Assembly (NCBI GenBank): GCA_014191855.1
Contig: BJHF01000012.1
Span: 1-64,000 of the forward strand
From: Deltaproteobacteria bacterium
GTDB taxonomy: Bacteria; Myxococcota_A; UBA796; SXON01
Length of the DNA: 64,000 nt
Direction: 5' to 3'
The first letter of the stretch is position 1, and the number at the start of each line of letters is the position of its first letter. Shown here in pieces: positions 34,840 through 43,457 of this stretch. The notes under the pieces are model-generated. The model did not search any database and was not told where the DNA came from. It saw only the letters and a program-made list of their open reading frames with translations. The translations under genes and the position numbers were made by a program.

Positions 34840-35921
34840 GGGTGGCAACATCCGGCTGAGCGTTTTCCGGCGGCCAAGGCGGCCTCTCGGGTGGCGTAAC
34901 ACACGAGGTTCTCGGGCCCGATCTTGTGCGCGTTCCCGCACGAGGCCTCATGGAACACCTCGCTCTTCTTGCTGGCCGGGAACGGGCAGCTCTCGGGATC
35001 CACTTCCGGGGCGAGCGTCGCATCCACCACCGGGATCGTGCTCGGAGCCGTGGGCGGGAGCGGGTTCGGCACCGCTGCGACGGGGAGCATCGAGGCGGCG
35101 GCGTCGTTTCGCTCGGTGCGGAACCTCACGCCCTTGCCGGTGCTGAGGGCGGTGATCCGCCCGTCTCGATCGGTGCGGTAAACGGTGGCGTGAACGGCTT
35201 CGAGGCGCTGGAGCGTGTCGCCACCGGGGTGATGGTACCGGTTCGCCGCGCCCACCGAGATGAGCGCGGTCGTCGGCTTCACCACGTCGAGGAACGCCTG
35301 GATCGAGCTGTGGTTGCTGCCGTGGTGCGCCACCTTCAGCACCCCGCACTGGCCGATGTTCTTCTCGATCAGCGCGCGCTCGGTGGGCTCTTCCGCGTCT
35401 CCGATGAACAAGAAGCAGTCGTCACCGTGGGTGAGCCGAGTCACGACGCTGTTCGCGTTGAGATCGGAGCGCGTGCCGGTGAAGTGCTTCGCCGCGTCGG
35501 GAAGGAGCACCTCGAGCTTGGCGCCGTCGTCCAGGTTGAACACGCTCCCGGCCACCGCGGTTTTGTACGCGATTGCGGGATTCTCTTCGATGGCGCGCAT
35601 CAATCCGCTGTAGGTAGCGGTGGTGTGAGGCAGCCCGCTGTCGATGTAGATCTTGGGCGGAAACGCCCGCACCACCGCCTCCATCGAGCCGATGTGGTCC
35701 GCGTGGGGGTGAGTGGCGATGACCATGTCGAGGTGGTCCACGCCCAGCGCGACGAGCTTGTCCAGCACGCCATCGCCGCGGTCCCCAGCGTCGATGAGGA
35801 TGGCCTTCTTCGCGGGCGTGCGAATCAGGATCGCATCGCCCTGCCCGATGTCGAGCATGTCCACGACCACGTCGCCGGCATGCGCGAGCGTGGCGACGAT
35901 CAAAAGGAACAGCGCGAACAT
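34836..35921 (-). CDS. Exported ComEC-like metallo-beta-lactamase protein with Ada-type Cys tail
   Basis: The ATG at 35921 opens on a signal peptide (MFALFLLIVATLAHAG), so the product (361 residues) is exported; the longer upstream frame is not plausible. Residues 18-270 are a metallo-beta-lactamase fold like the C-terminal domain of ComEC: VDMLDIGQGDAILIRTPAKK (trimmed core LDIGQGDAILI), ligand motif HPHADH at 71-76, FIGDAE and KVAHHGSNHSS. The last ~45 residues resemble an Ada-type Zn site (VFHEASCGNAHKI, LVCYATREAALAAGKR, GCC). This combination suggests a nuclease or phosphodiesterase. It is followed in coupled fashion by DUF3006 and comEA. Confidence 0.87.
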   Translation of the reverse strand: MFALFLLIVATLAHAGDVVVDMLDIGQGDAILIRTPAKKAILIDAGDRGDGVLDKLVALGVDHLDMVIATHPHADHIGSMEAVVRAFPPKIYIDSGLPHTTATYSGLMRAIEENPAIAYKTAVAGSVFNLDDGAKLEVLLPDAAKHFTGTRSDLNANSVVTRLTHGDDCFLFIGDAEEPTERALIEKNIGQCGVLKVAHHGSNHSSIQAFLDVVKPTTALISVGAANRYHHPGGDTLQRLEAVHATVYRTDRDGRITALSTGKGVRFRTERNDAAASMLPVAAVPNPLPPTAPSTIPVVDATLAPEVDPESCPFPASKKSEVFHEASCGNAHKIGPENLVCYATREAALAAGKRSAGCCHP

Positions 35922-35926
35922 CGACC

Positions 35927-37090
35927 CTACGGGAGCGCGGAGAAGAACACCGCGCGGGCGGTGAAGTCGTAGCAGGCCACGTAGCGGGTGTCCCCGATCC
36001 GAACGGTCTCGTTGTGGTACCCGAGGGCGCCTTGCGAGCCGGTGACCGTCTCGGTTGTCCACGCGCCGTCGCGCGCTTTGGCCAGCTTCATGTCATTGCC
36101 GAAGCCATCGAAGTACACGATCCCGGGCGAGCCACCGTCGAGGAACATCGCTGTGTCCGCGCCGACGTGCTCGCCGGTGTCCACGGTTTCCACCGTGAAG
36201 TCTCCCGGGGTGCCGTGCGCGACCTTGAGGTCCTGGTTCGCGACGTCGTGGTACGCGATCCACAGCGTGGACCCGTCCATCGCGATGCTCGGCCACTCGC
36301 CCACGTCTCCGTCGTCATCGACCGTCGTGACCGTGTAGCCGCCAGACTTACCAGTCGCCAAGCGCAAGGCGCCCATTGTACGGTCATAGTACGCGATGTA
36401 CTCCGTTCCATCCGACCCGATGTAGAGCTTGGCGTACTCCCCCACGTTGGCTTCCACCACCTCGGCCCCCGCCCCCGTGTCCGCCGGGGTGAATGCCTCG
36501 CCCTCCGCGGCCACTTCACCCGTGAACGCGCTGCCGTTGTAGTGGGCCACGCGCAGGTTGCCCTTGCCGTGGTCGTAGTGGGCCACTACGGGGTTTCCCG
36601 ACGAATCGAGCGCCAGCGACGCCCAGAATCCTGCGTCGCTCTTCGAGCCGCCCCCGACATCCGCCACCGCGACGTCCCACACCCCGTCGCCCTTGTGGGC
36701 GTACTTCAGGGTGCCGTTCGTGGAGTCCTGGTAGGCGATCCAAACCTGTCCGTTGCTGCCGATGGCCATGCTGGCGTAGCGCCCCGCGTCGCCCGGGTTG
36801 AGCCCGTTTTCATCCGGATACGAGTCCACTTCTTCGCGAGTCCACGTCGCTGCGCCCGCTTTGTCTACCGTCGCGACGGCGTACCCCAGCCCGTCCTGCG
36901 TGCGATCGTAGTACGCGATGGCCGGCTTGCCGTCGTCGGTGGTGGCCATCGAGAGCCAGGAGCCTGCGTCGTTCGTGAACGCAGGAGCTTCGTCGGGTTT
37001 CGCGTTTACGTCCGTCTCGACGCAGCCCTCGCAGGCCTCCAGCACGAGAGCGGAGGCGGCGGCACACAACAACGGCGCTGGAACGCGCAT
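35927..37090 (-). CDS. Lipoprotein with beta-propeller-like repeats
   Basis: I start at the ATG at 37090, four codons inside the longest frame, because it leads straight into the signal (MRVPAPLLCAAASALVLEAC). The 387-residue product then has about seven repeats of 45-50 residues. Each has an Asp/Gly turn, WIAYxD or IAYYD strands (PAIAYYDRTQDGLGYA, VWIAYQDSTNGTLKYA, TEYIAYYDRTMGALRLA), and small residues. The repeats resemble the WD/BNR-like blades of beta-propellers. It lies 5 nt upstream of the metallo-beta-lactamase gene, so it may belong to the same operon. No ligand is known. Confidence 0.75.
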   Translation of the reverse strand: MRVPAPLLCAAASALVLEACEGCVETDVNAKPDEAPAFTNDAGSWLSMATTDDGKPAIAYYDRTQDGLGYAVATVDKAGAATWTREEVDSYPDENGLNPGDAGRYASMAIGSNGQVWIAYQDSTNGTLKYAHKGDGVWDVAVADVGGGSKSDAGFWASLALDSSGNPVVAHYDHGKGNLRVAHYNGSAFTGEVAAEGEAFTPADTGAGAEVVEANVGEYAKLYIGSDGTEYIAYYDRTMGALRLATGKSGGYTVTTVDDDGDVGEWPSIAMDGSTLWIAYHDVANQDLKVAHGTPGDFTVETVDTGEHVGADTAMFLDGGSPGIVYFDGFGNDMKLAKARDGAWTTETVTGSQGALGYHNETVRIGDTRYVACYDFTARAVFFSALP

Positions 37091-37164
37091 ACGAGGCTCC
37101 ACTCAGAGGGGGCAGGGTAGTCGGCGCAGCGCCGAGAGTCAATCTCCGAGTGTACCCGACACGC

Positions 37165-38478
37165 TCAGAGGCCGATCCGGAAGCCTTGGGAGTAGAGCCA
37201 CGGGTAGGCGTGAATGAGGGCGTCGGCCTGGTCTGACAGCGCGGTGCGGAGGTGCTCCGGCACGATGTCCACCCGCACGCGATACACGCCCGGCTCGGTG
37301 ATCGTCCAGCTTCCACAGCCCGTTTTCCAGGGCGCACCGTCCTTGTACACCGCCGATGTGATCGCGGGCTCGGTGGTGTCGGTGGGCGAATCGGCGGCGA
37401 GCGTCGGGCACGTCACGCGCAGCTCGCCGCCCAGCGCCGCGTCGGTCGTGCTCCAGTGCTCTTCGTCGTAGCTCACATCAAACCCTGATGGAACGCCGAG
37501 AACATCGAATACGACGAAGCTTTTGCGCGCGCGCAGCGCCGCCTCGGCGCCCGCGGGCGAGTCCTCGTCCACGATGAGGTAGTTGCTGAACCACGACATC
37601 ATCCGGCGGTAGCTGTCTACCCGCTCGCCGTCGGTCATCTCCATGGGAAGTGCGTTTTCGTGGGCGTCCGTGCCGCCGGTGGCGAGCGTCGGGCCGATGG
37701 TGTTCAGCGCGTCCCATCGCTCGATCGAAACCGTCTGTTCCTCGTAAAAGGCGAGGAATACGAGGTCGGGCTCCGAAGCGGTCGCGGCGTCGATGAACGG
37801 TCCGGCGGCGGCGAGGTAGCTCAGCGCCTCCAAGCCGAGGTCCTCCTCCCGCTTCGTCGGGTCCACCATCGCGTGCAGGTTGAAGAGCTCCACACCGGAG
37901 AGCCCGCGCGCCTGCCGCTCCAGCAACGCCTCCAACGTCTGCCCTTCGGTATGGGCCTGCAGCACGACCGCTCCCGCCGCGATGTCCTGGGTGAACGCCT
38001 CTTCGTCCGAATTGTTGTAGATCCGGTCGTTCTCGGCAGGGTCCTCGCTCACATGGCGGTCGAGGCTCACCGGCATCAGCTCGTCTTCAATCCCGGCGGT
38101 CCACGTCACCGTCTTCCCGTCGGGGCAGGTGATCCGGCTCGCGACGCCATCCACCAGTTGGTCTCCGTCCTGGGGGCTGAACAGGTCCGTCCACGCCGTA
38201 TATGCGGCGTTCGACGGGTGATCGGTCATGAACGCGTAGTCGATGGCCGCGTCGCACAAGCCAGCGCGCAGGTCCGCGAGGCAGGGCTCATCCGCCATCT
38301 CGTGATCGTCGCAGGCGTCGTGCGACAAGGGCGAGTGAAGGTGGATGATCGCGCGGCGCAGCGCCCCGCCGCCGGGGGCATCTTCGTGCAGCGCGGGCCG
38401 GGTGTGCGTCCACGGCACCGGCTCGGCGGGCGCGCTGTCGACGGGATCGGGGGTGCAGGCGGCGATCAAGAGCAGCAT
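37165..38478 (-). CDS. PHP-domain lipoprotein (metal-dependent phosphoesterase-like)
   Basis: The ATG at 38478 gives a lipoprotein signal (MLLLIAACTPDPVDS) and 437 residues. The PHP-type metal motif HLHSPLSHD (46-54) appears right after the linker, followed by YAFMTDHPSNAAY and later QAHTEG, VELFNLHAM and ATGGTDAHENALP. PHP domains bind two or three metals and hydrolyse phosphoesters, but many exported ones are uncharacterised. The C-terminal ~110 residues form a beta-sandwich-like domain (YRVRVDIVPEHLR). Divergently placed from the lipoprotein at 38567. Confidence 0.82.
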   Translation of the reverse strand: MLLLIAACTPDPVDSAPAEPVPWTHTRPALHEDAPGGGALRRAIIHLHSPLSHDACDDHEMADEPCLADLRAGLCDAAIDYAFMTDHPSNAAYTAWTDLFSPQDGDQLVDGVASRITCPDGKTVTWTAGIEDELMPVSLDRHVSEDPAENDRIYNNSDEEAFTQDIAAGAVVLQAHTEGQTLEALLERQARGLSGVELFNLHAMVDPTKREEDLGLEALSYLAAAGPFIDAATASEPDLVFLAFYEEQTVSIERWDALNTIGPTLATGGTDAHENALPMEMTDGERVDSYRRMMSWFSNYLIVDEDSPAGAEAALRARKSFVVFDVLGVPSGFDVSYDEEHWSTTDAALGGELRVTCPTLAADSPTDTTEPAITSAVYKDGAPWKTGCGSWTITEPGVYRVRVDIVPEHLRTALSDQADALIHAYPWLYSQGFRIGL

Positions 38479-38566
38479 CACGCGAGGGTAGCGCGTTTTT
38501 CGGAGCGTCGGGCGGTGGCCGGGCCCCACTCCGCGCAGTAGACTCGCGGCGAATCCGGGTGTCCTC

Positions 38567-39067
38567 GTGAAGCTTCTCCTCCCCGTTGCGACCATTCTCC
38601 TTGCGGCCGGCTTCTGCTGCTGCTGTGGGGACGACATGACTGCCGAGCTCGAGGGCCTGGGCGTCGACGTTCCGGACATGGATGCGCCCGCGGGTGGCGA
38701 GGCTCCTGCCGCCGGTGTCGATGCGGCGCAGGCACCGGCCGGTGGCGGCGGCTCGGCGGCGGCCCTGGCCGGGAGCTGCGGCAAGTTCAAGGAGAAGGGC
38801 CTCGCGGTCCCGGCTGGCACCTCGGTGATGGTGTGCAGCGAAGGCGGCGGGAACGACAGCATCGTTCTGAGCGGCGGCGGTACCCCGGCCGACATGTGCA
38901 AAGCGGTGAAAACCTGGGCCGAGGGCGTGGGCTACACCACCGAATTCGACACCAACGCGGCCGGCACCTACGCGGTGACCATGAAGGGCGCGGGCGATAG
39001 GCTCACGGTCGGCTGTGTGGAAATGGCGGGCCAGTCCACCACGTCGATCTCGCTCTCGCCGCAATAG
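38567..39067 (+). CDS. Small lipoprotein with CCCC motif
   Basis: A GTG start gives 166 residues. The signal is MKLLLPVATILLAAGF followed by four consecutive Cys, of which the first is the likely lipidation site. A Pro/Ala/Gly linker (25-70) leads to a compact domain (75-166) with four further Cys (GSCGKFKEKG, VMVCSEG, ADMCKAV, VGCVEM). Its strand pattern suggests a small alpha/beta fold. I know no family. It is followed by a tRNA gene 11 nt after the stop. Confidence 0.68.
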   Translation: MKLLLPVATILLAAGFCCCCGDDMTAELEGLGVDVPDMDAPAGGEAPAAGVDAAQAPAGGGGSAAALAGSCGKFKEKGLAVPAGTSVMVCSEGGGNDSIVLSGGGTPADMCKAVKTWAEGVGYTTEFDTNAAGTYAVTMKGAGDRLTVGCVEMAGQSTTSISLSPQ

Positions 39068-39078
39068 TCGGCGGATCC

Positions 39079-39155
39079 GCTCCCGTAGCTCAGCTGGATA
39101 GAGCACCAGTTTCCTAAACTGGGGGTCAGCAGTTCGAACCTGCTCGGGGGCACCA
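39079..39155 (+). tRNA. tRNA-Arg (anticodon CCT)
   Basis: A full cloverleaf can be drawn in 77 nt: acceptor GCTCCCG/CGGGGGC, D-stem GCTC/GAGC, anticodon stem CCAGT/ACTGG with loop TTCCTAA (anticodon CCT at 39113-39115), T-stem AGCAG/CTGCT with TTCGAAC, and an encoded CCA end. A run of T follows at 39156-39160. It reads AGG codons. Confidence 0.97.
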
Positions 39156-39570
39156 TTTTTGGTTGCCTACGGCCCGGGTTGTGAACGGAAGAGAGTGGAA
39201 TGAGGGCGGTGCCCGCGGCCCATGTCGCCTTCCTCAGGCCGAGGTCGGGGGCACCGCGGCGGAAGGCGGGGCGTGGGCGGCCGTCAGAAAAGTCGAGGCG
39301 GGCTGCCTGGCCGCGTCGTTCGAGGCTCGGAGCGGGTCGTGACGGCTAAACAGCGGGGCTTGACCCCCGGCCTCGGCCAACGAGGGCGACTCAACTCCGC
39401 CCGTCGCGGCGCCTCAGGCGCCCGCACCAGCGCCGCCGCGCGCTCCGGCGAACGCCGCGAATTCTGTCGACGTACAAGCGGATGAAGGGGTGCTTCGGCC
39501 ACTCAATTTGGCTGAATCGGGTGGCGACGTGCCCGGACAGCGTCACCCCATTTTCTGCCGGCGTGGATGG
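39156..39570. other. Intergenic region after tRNA-Arg
   Basis: The 415 bases between the tRNA and the PlsB-like gene hold no convincing gene, integrase or duplicated tRNA end. I see nothing functional beyond a T-run directly after the tRNA. Confidence 0.55.
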
Positions 39571-41067
39571 CTAGCCCTTCACATCCGCGGCGCGCCGGCT
39601 CGGGGCGTCGAGGGAGCGTGCGTAGTAGCGAATCAGCGCGAGATCACGGGGTTCGATGTGCACCTTGCCGTCACGGAGCTCCATCAGCGAGCGCCGGCGC
39701 AAAAGCGCGAAGGCAAGATCGACGACACGATCGGCCTCCTCCGAGTCAACGATGTGATCGTCCAGCTCGGTGTGGGTCAAGGTGCTGTCTCTCCGGGCGC
39801 GGCTCACGCTCGCGAAGGCGAGCCCCTCGGCGATCGGCCGGCCGGACTCCCGAAACGCCGCGATCTGCTCGCGAACGTGGCGACGTACGGCGCCGGGGTC
39901 GGTCGCTCCGGCGTCGAGGGCGCGGCACACCAGCACCACGGGGGTGGCGGGAACAACCTGCGCGATCCGGTCCATGAGCTGGTCGGCCAGGAGCGCCATC
40001 CGCGCGAACCGCTCCTTGCGGGGGAGCTGGGCCACCGCGTCGATGTCGGGTGCGAGCTCACGCACGGGGACCACCTTGCCGAACTGGACGGAGGCGTACC
40101 CGTAGCGACGGTGAGCGGCGAGCCATGAAGGCCCGAAGACGCCCAACGCGAGGCGCGGCCCCGCTCGAAGGATTCGACCCAGCGAAACTAGCTTGGCGCT
40201 GAAGCCGGGCGGCGGACCGTCGGCTACCTCCACGGTGAGGTTCCGATCCTCCAGCACCCGGTCGAAGTTGATTCCAACCGGCACAAAACAGATCTCCTTG
40301 CCCGGTTGTTCGCGCAGGATGCCGACCATGTAGTCGAGCAGGCCAATTTTCGGCACGCGGAACGAGCCGTCGCGACTGAGCGCCCCTTCGAGGAAGAAGG
40401 CGGTGGTGAGCCCGCGGGCGGCCACCAACTGGAGGTAGCGGCTCAAAACCCGGTGGTACAACGGGTCTTTTTCACCCCTTCGGATCATGTAGCTGCCGAA
40501 GCTGCGAAACAGCGTGTCCAGCGGCCACACGCGCGCCCACTCGCCCACCGCGTAGCTCAGCGCCACCTGGCGCATCGCCCCCACGCTCAACACAATGTAG
40601 TCGGCGTTGCTGCGGTGGTTTGCGACGTACACCGTCACCGCGCCTTCGGGGATCGCCTTGCGAGCCGCCGCGAGGCCCTCGTGGTCGAAGACCAGCTCGT
40701 AACAGAAGCGCACCGCTGCGGTCGCGACGGCTCCGCCGAGCTTGTAGTACGAGAACAGGTTGAACACCGGCACGATCTCATCGAGCCAACCTTCCATCTT
40801 CACGCGCACTTCGCCGACGCTGGTGCCCAGCTCCTTGGCCCGTTCGGCCGCGGCCTTGTCCAGCTCCGGATCCTGCAGCAAGGTTTGCCGTACCCACATC
40901 CGGTCGATGAACCGGAAGTGTTCGAGCTTCACGTCGTATCGACGCATCCACTCGCCGATGCTGGTCTGCCACCGTTCGCGCAGCGTGCGCCAGGCCGCCC
41001 ATCGCACCAGCTCCCACACCACGATCGTGAGGATCACCGTGCCGACGAGCCGCCCGAAGCCTTCCAC
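39571..41067 (-). CDS. plsB: Glycerol-3-phosphate acyltransferase, PlsB-like
   Basis: The 498-residue product has an N-terminal hydrophobic anchor (LVGTVILTIVVWELV) and the acyltransferase HX4D motif in VANHRSNADYIVL (H151, D156). The second motif is FFLEGALSRDG (224-234), which matches the GPAT block FxEGxxSRxG, and the third is FVPVGINFDRVLED. These are typical of PlsB/DHAPAT, which form lysophosphatidic acid from glycerol-3-phosphate. Its length is less than E. coli PlsB (about 800). It is adjacent to a thioesterase gene transcribed in the same direction. DHAP acyltransferase activity is an alternative. Confidence 0.85.
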   Translation of the reverse strand: MEGFGRLVGTVILTIVVWELVRWAAWRTLRERWQTSIGEWMRRYDVKLEHFRFIDRMWVRQTLLQDPELDKAAAERAKELGTSVGEVRVKMEGWLDEIVPVFNLFSYYKLGGAVATAAVRFCYELVFDHEGLAAARKAIPEGAVTVYVANHRSNADYIVLSVGAMRQVALSYAVGEWARVWPLDTLFRSFGSYMIRRGEKDPLYHRVLSRYLQLVAARGLTTAFFLEGALSRDGSFRVPKIGLLDYMVGILREQPGKEICFVPVGINFDRVLEDRNLTVEVADGPPPGFSAKLVSLGRILRAGPRLALGVFGPSWLAAHRRYGYASVQFGKVVPVRELAPDIDAVAQLPRKERFARMALLADQLMDRIAQVVPATPVVLVCRALDAGATDPGAVRRHVREQIAAFRESGRPIAEGLAFASVSRARRDSTLTHTELDDHIVDSEEADRVVDLAFALLRRRSLMELRDGKVHIEPRDLALIRYYARSLDAPSRRAADVKG

Positions 41068-41493
41068 CTATGCGTCGCGCCGGAGCCAGGGCTCCAGGGT
41101 TTGACGGAAGGGCGCGGTCCAGGGGAGGGGACGGAACACATCCGGCGACACACGTACGATGGTTCGGGAGCCGGAGGCGTGGGGAAGATCCTCGTCCATT
41201 GGGAGGATCTTGACGCCGAAGGTGAGGCTGGACGTGCCGAGGCGCTCCACGGTCACGCGAACGCGCACTTCGCCCGTGCCGCGAAACGCGCGGAGGTACT
41301 CGATGTTGTTGGCGCGGACCACGTGGAACTGGTCGGGGTTTTTCTGGGCGTCCAACGTGCCGCCCCAGCCAAGACGGTGCCAGAACGCGCCGATGGTGCG
41401 CTCAAACATCAGGAGGTAGCGGGCGTTGTGGAGGATCTGGAACGCATCGAGGTCGTCGAAATAGACCGCGTGCACCTGCTCGAAGTGTCGCAT
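41068..41493 (-). CDS. Acyl-CoA thioesterase, 4HBT hot-dog family
   Basis: The 141-residue product shows the 4HBT/YbgC pattern: VYFDDLDAFQILHNARYLLM with an Asp and a Tyr/His-Asn region near residues 13-25, and then NNIEYLRAFRGTGEVRVRVT. In related enzymes the Asp in the first motif is catalytic. The family hydrolyses acyl-CoA or acyl-ACP. It starts the run that continues into the PlsB-like gene with no gap (stop codon at 41068-41070, next ATG at 41067). Confidence 0.85.
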   Translation of the reverse strand: MRHFEQVHAVYFDDLDAFQILHNARYLLMFERTIGAFWHRLGWGGTLDAQKNPDQFHVVRANNIEYLRAFRGTGEVRVRVTVERLGTSSLTFGVKILPMDEDLPHASGSRTIVRVSPDVFRPLPWTAPFRQTLEPWLRRDA

Positions 41494-41502
41494 CCGGGCA
41501 GG

Positions 41503-42051
41503 CTAACCGGCGGGCGGGGTGGGGGGCGCTGGGGCTGCGGCGACTTCAGGCAGCCACCGAACGTCGACCCGCCCTCGCTCCCAGGCGGCTCGCTGCGCCA
41601 CCTCGCGCTGCGCCAGGGGGACCAGGAAGGCCGCGAGCGCCCCCACCACTACGGCGCGAGGCCAGAAGAACGCCGCCGCCACCAGCGCCGCGCCGAAGTG
41701 CAGCGCGGTGAACAGTCCGCCGGGCGCCATCGGCTCCCCGGCCTTCTTACGCAGGGCCATCCCAACCACGTGGGGGACGATCAGCGCCACGCCGGTGAGC
41801 GCCGCGCCGGGTACGGGAAACAGCCAGGTCGTGGCGGCGAGAAAGCCGGCCATACCCAGCATGATCACGCGGGTGTACCGTCCCCAAACGTCATCGCCCG
41901 CGAGCCCGGCCGGGTTCCGTTGGCCGCACCGGGGGCAGGTGGCGAAGCGTAGGCGGGCCGCGATCTGCTCGGGCGGCGACGCGTCGGAAAGGCGATCGAG
42001 CTCAGCGCGCGAATCAGCGTGGCATACGGGGCAGGCGTAGGTGACGGTCAT
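41503..42051 (-). CDS. Zinc-ribbon membrane protein
   Basis: The ATG at 42051 gives 182 residues. An N-terminal zinc ribbon is clear (YACPVCHADSRAE, then FATCPRCGQRNP: two CPxC pairs). Four hydrophobic helices follow (RVIMLGMAGFLAATTWLF, ALTGVALIVPHVVGMAL, LFTALHFGAALVAAAFFW, AVVVGALAAFLVPLAQ). The C-terminus is a Pro-rich tail. The family is not known to me. Transcribed with the thioesterase gene 9 nt downstream. Confidence 0.75.
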   Translation of the reverse strand: MTVTYACPVCHADSRAELDRLSDASPPEQIAARLRFATCPRCGQRNPAGLAGDDVWGRYTRVIMLGMAGFLAATTWLFPVPGAALTGVALIVPHVVGMALRKKAGEPMAPGGLFTALHFGAALVAAAFFWPRAVVVGALAAFLVPLAQREVAQRAAWERGRVDVRWLPEVAAAPAPPTPPAG

Positions 42052-42071
42052 GGGGCTGAGGGCTACCCCGA

Positions 42072-42365
42072 TTACCGGCGCCGAAGCTGCCGTTCCGCCT
42101 CGATCCAGTTCTCGAACGCGGAGCCGCCGCGGGCGAGCCACAGCTCGTAGGCACGCCGGCCCACCTCTTCGCGGGAGGGCTCGGCCGCTGGGGCGGGGGC
42201 TGCGGCCGGTGCCGGCGCCGCCTCCACGGGCACGGGTTCGTCGATCAGGATCAGGCCGGTCTCGGTGGCTTCGGCGGGAAGATCCGCCGCTAGAGCCTTC
42301 TTCTTCGCCTTTGCAGGAGCCTTCGCCTTGGGCGGGGCCTTCTTCGGGGGGGTGGAGGCAGCCAT
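42072..42365 (-). CDS. DUF2934-domain protein with Lys/Ala-rich N-terminus
   Basis: The ATG at 42365 gives 97 residues; the longer frame adds a low-value N-terminus. The first 30 residues are Lys/Pro/Ala-rich (PPKKAPPKAKAPAKAKKKAL) like nucleoid or histone-H1-like tails. The C-terminus matches DUF2934: REEVGRRAYELWLARGGSAF then ENWIEAERQL. The domain is short and widespread in bacteria, with unknown function. The basic tail may bind nucleic acid, which is inference. Confidence 0.75.
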   Translation of the reverse strand: MAASTPPKKAPPKAKAPAKAKKKALAADLPAEATETGLILIDEPVPVEAAPAPAAAPAPAAEPSREEVGRRAYELWLARGGSAFENWIEAERQLRRR

Positions 42366-42505
42366 GTCAACCGCTGGTGAGGTGCGGCGTATAACGTGGC
42401 GACGTGCGATGTGGGAGGGGCCCAACGTGGCGCCCGCGATGCCAGGCTACCCCGGCCCGGCCTTGCCACCTGGCCTGTTGCATCGCCCAACTTCCCCCGC
42501 CCCCC

Positions 42506-43426
42506 TCAAACCGCCAGGCTCAGCCCCGTTCGCCGCTCGGATTCCTCCCACAAACTCAACGCCAACGCCGGATCTTTCGCTGCCGAAGACCGCGGAGAGC
42601 GCTCCGGAGCCCCAAACCAGCTCAGCACGCGCGGACCGAAGAAGTCTCCTCCCTGCGCGCCCGGGTCCGTCGCGGCCCGCACGCTCGGGAGCGCACCATC
42701 CGCGGCGCTCTGAGCAAACAAGGCGTTCCCGATCCCAAAGACGCCGGACACAAATTTGGATCCCGACTGCCGCGGACCGACCTGCTGCAAGTCCGTAGCG
42801 GCGTACCCCGGGTGTGCGCTCAGCGACGCCACCGCGGATTTGGCGCTCCGCAACCGGCGATCCAGCTCCGCGGTGAACAGGAGATTGCACAGCTTGCTCT
42901 GGGCATACCAGGTCCAGGGCTCGTAGCCCTTCGTGCCGTCGAGGTCGTCGATGTGCAGCGAGCCGACCCAATGCATGCCGCTTGAAACCGTCACCACCCG
43001 GGCCGCCGGCGCCTGTTGCAGCGCCGGCATCAACCCGAGCGTGAGCGCAAAATGCCCGATGTGGTTCGTCGCAAGCTGCATCTCGAAGCCATCGACAGAA
43101 AGAGTGCGCGGGATCGCCATCACCCCCGCGTTGTTCACCAGCACGTCGATCGTGCCGCGCTCCCCAAGCCAGCGCTGCGCGAACGCCCGCACGCTCGCCA
43201 GCGACGAGAGGTCCAGCGGCCACACCTCCACCTTTGCGTCAGGCACGGCTGCCCGGATCGTCGCCAGCGCGCCCTCCGCCTTCTCGGCGTTGCGCGCCGC
43301 AATCACGACGGACGCACCCTTCGCCGCCAGCATCCGCGCTGTGTGCAAGCCGAGGCCCCCGTTGCCGCCCGTTACGACAGCAACGCGCCCCGACTGATCC
43401 GGAATCTCCGCTTCAGACCAAGCCAT
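42506..43426 (-). CDS. Short-chain dehydrogenase/reductase (retinol-dehydrogenase-like)
   Basis: The 306-residue enzyme has the Rossmann motif TGGNGGLG (19-26), the VNNAGV strand motif (98-103), catalytic Ser near 148 and the active-site YAQSK (Y174, K178). The middle MHWVGSLHIDDLDG and the KLCNLLFTAEL helix match retinol dehydrogenase/oxidoreductase subfamily members of similar length. It should reduce or oxidise a carbonyl with NAD(P). The substrate cannot be told from sequence. The C-terminal region after residue 260 is variable. Confidence 0.9.
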   Translation of the reverse strand: MAWSEAEIPDQSGRVAVVTGGNGGLGLHTARMLAAKGASVVIAARNAEKAEGALATIRAAVPDAKVEVWPLDLSSLASVRAFAQRWLGERGTIDVLVNNAGVMAIPRTLSVDGFEMQLATNHIGHFALTLGLMPALQQAPAARVVTVSSGMHWVGSLHIDDLDGTKGYEPWTWYAQSKLCNLLFTAELDRRLRSAKSAVASLSAHPGYAATDLQQVGPRQSGSKFVSGVFGIGNALFAQSAADGALPSVRAATDPGAQGGDFFGPRVLSWFGAPERSPRSSAAKDPALALSLWEESERRTGLSLAV

Positions 43427-43457
43427 GTGTGCCGCTAACCTGAACGGGGGGCGCCGC

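Noticed and set aside
39400-39480. Diverged copy of the 198-bp repeat after tRNA-Arg
   Set aside because: Only a short resemblance (around CGAACGCCG-GAAT) is visible; too short and diverged to claim without a search.
39079-39570. Integrative element at tRNA-Arg
   Set aside because: No integrase gene and no duplicated 3' tRNA end seen in the window.
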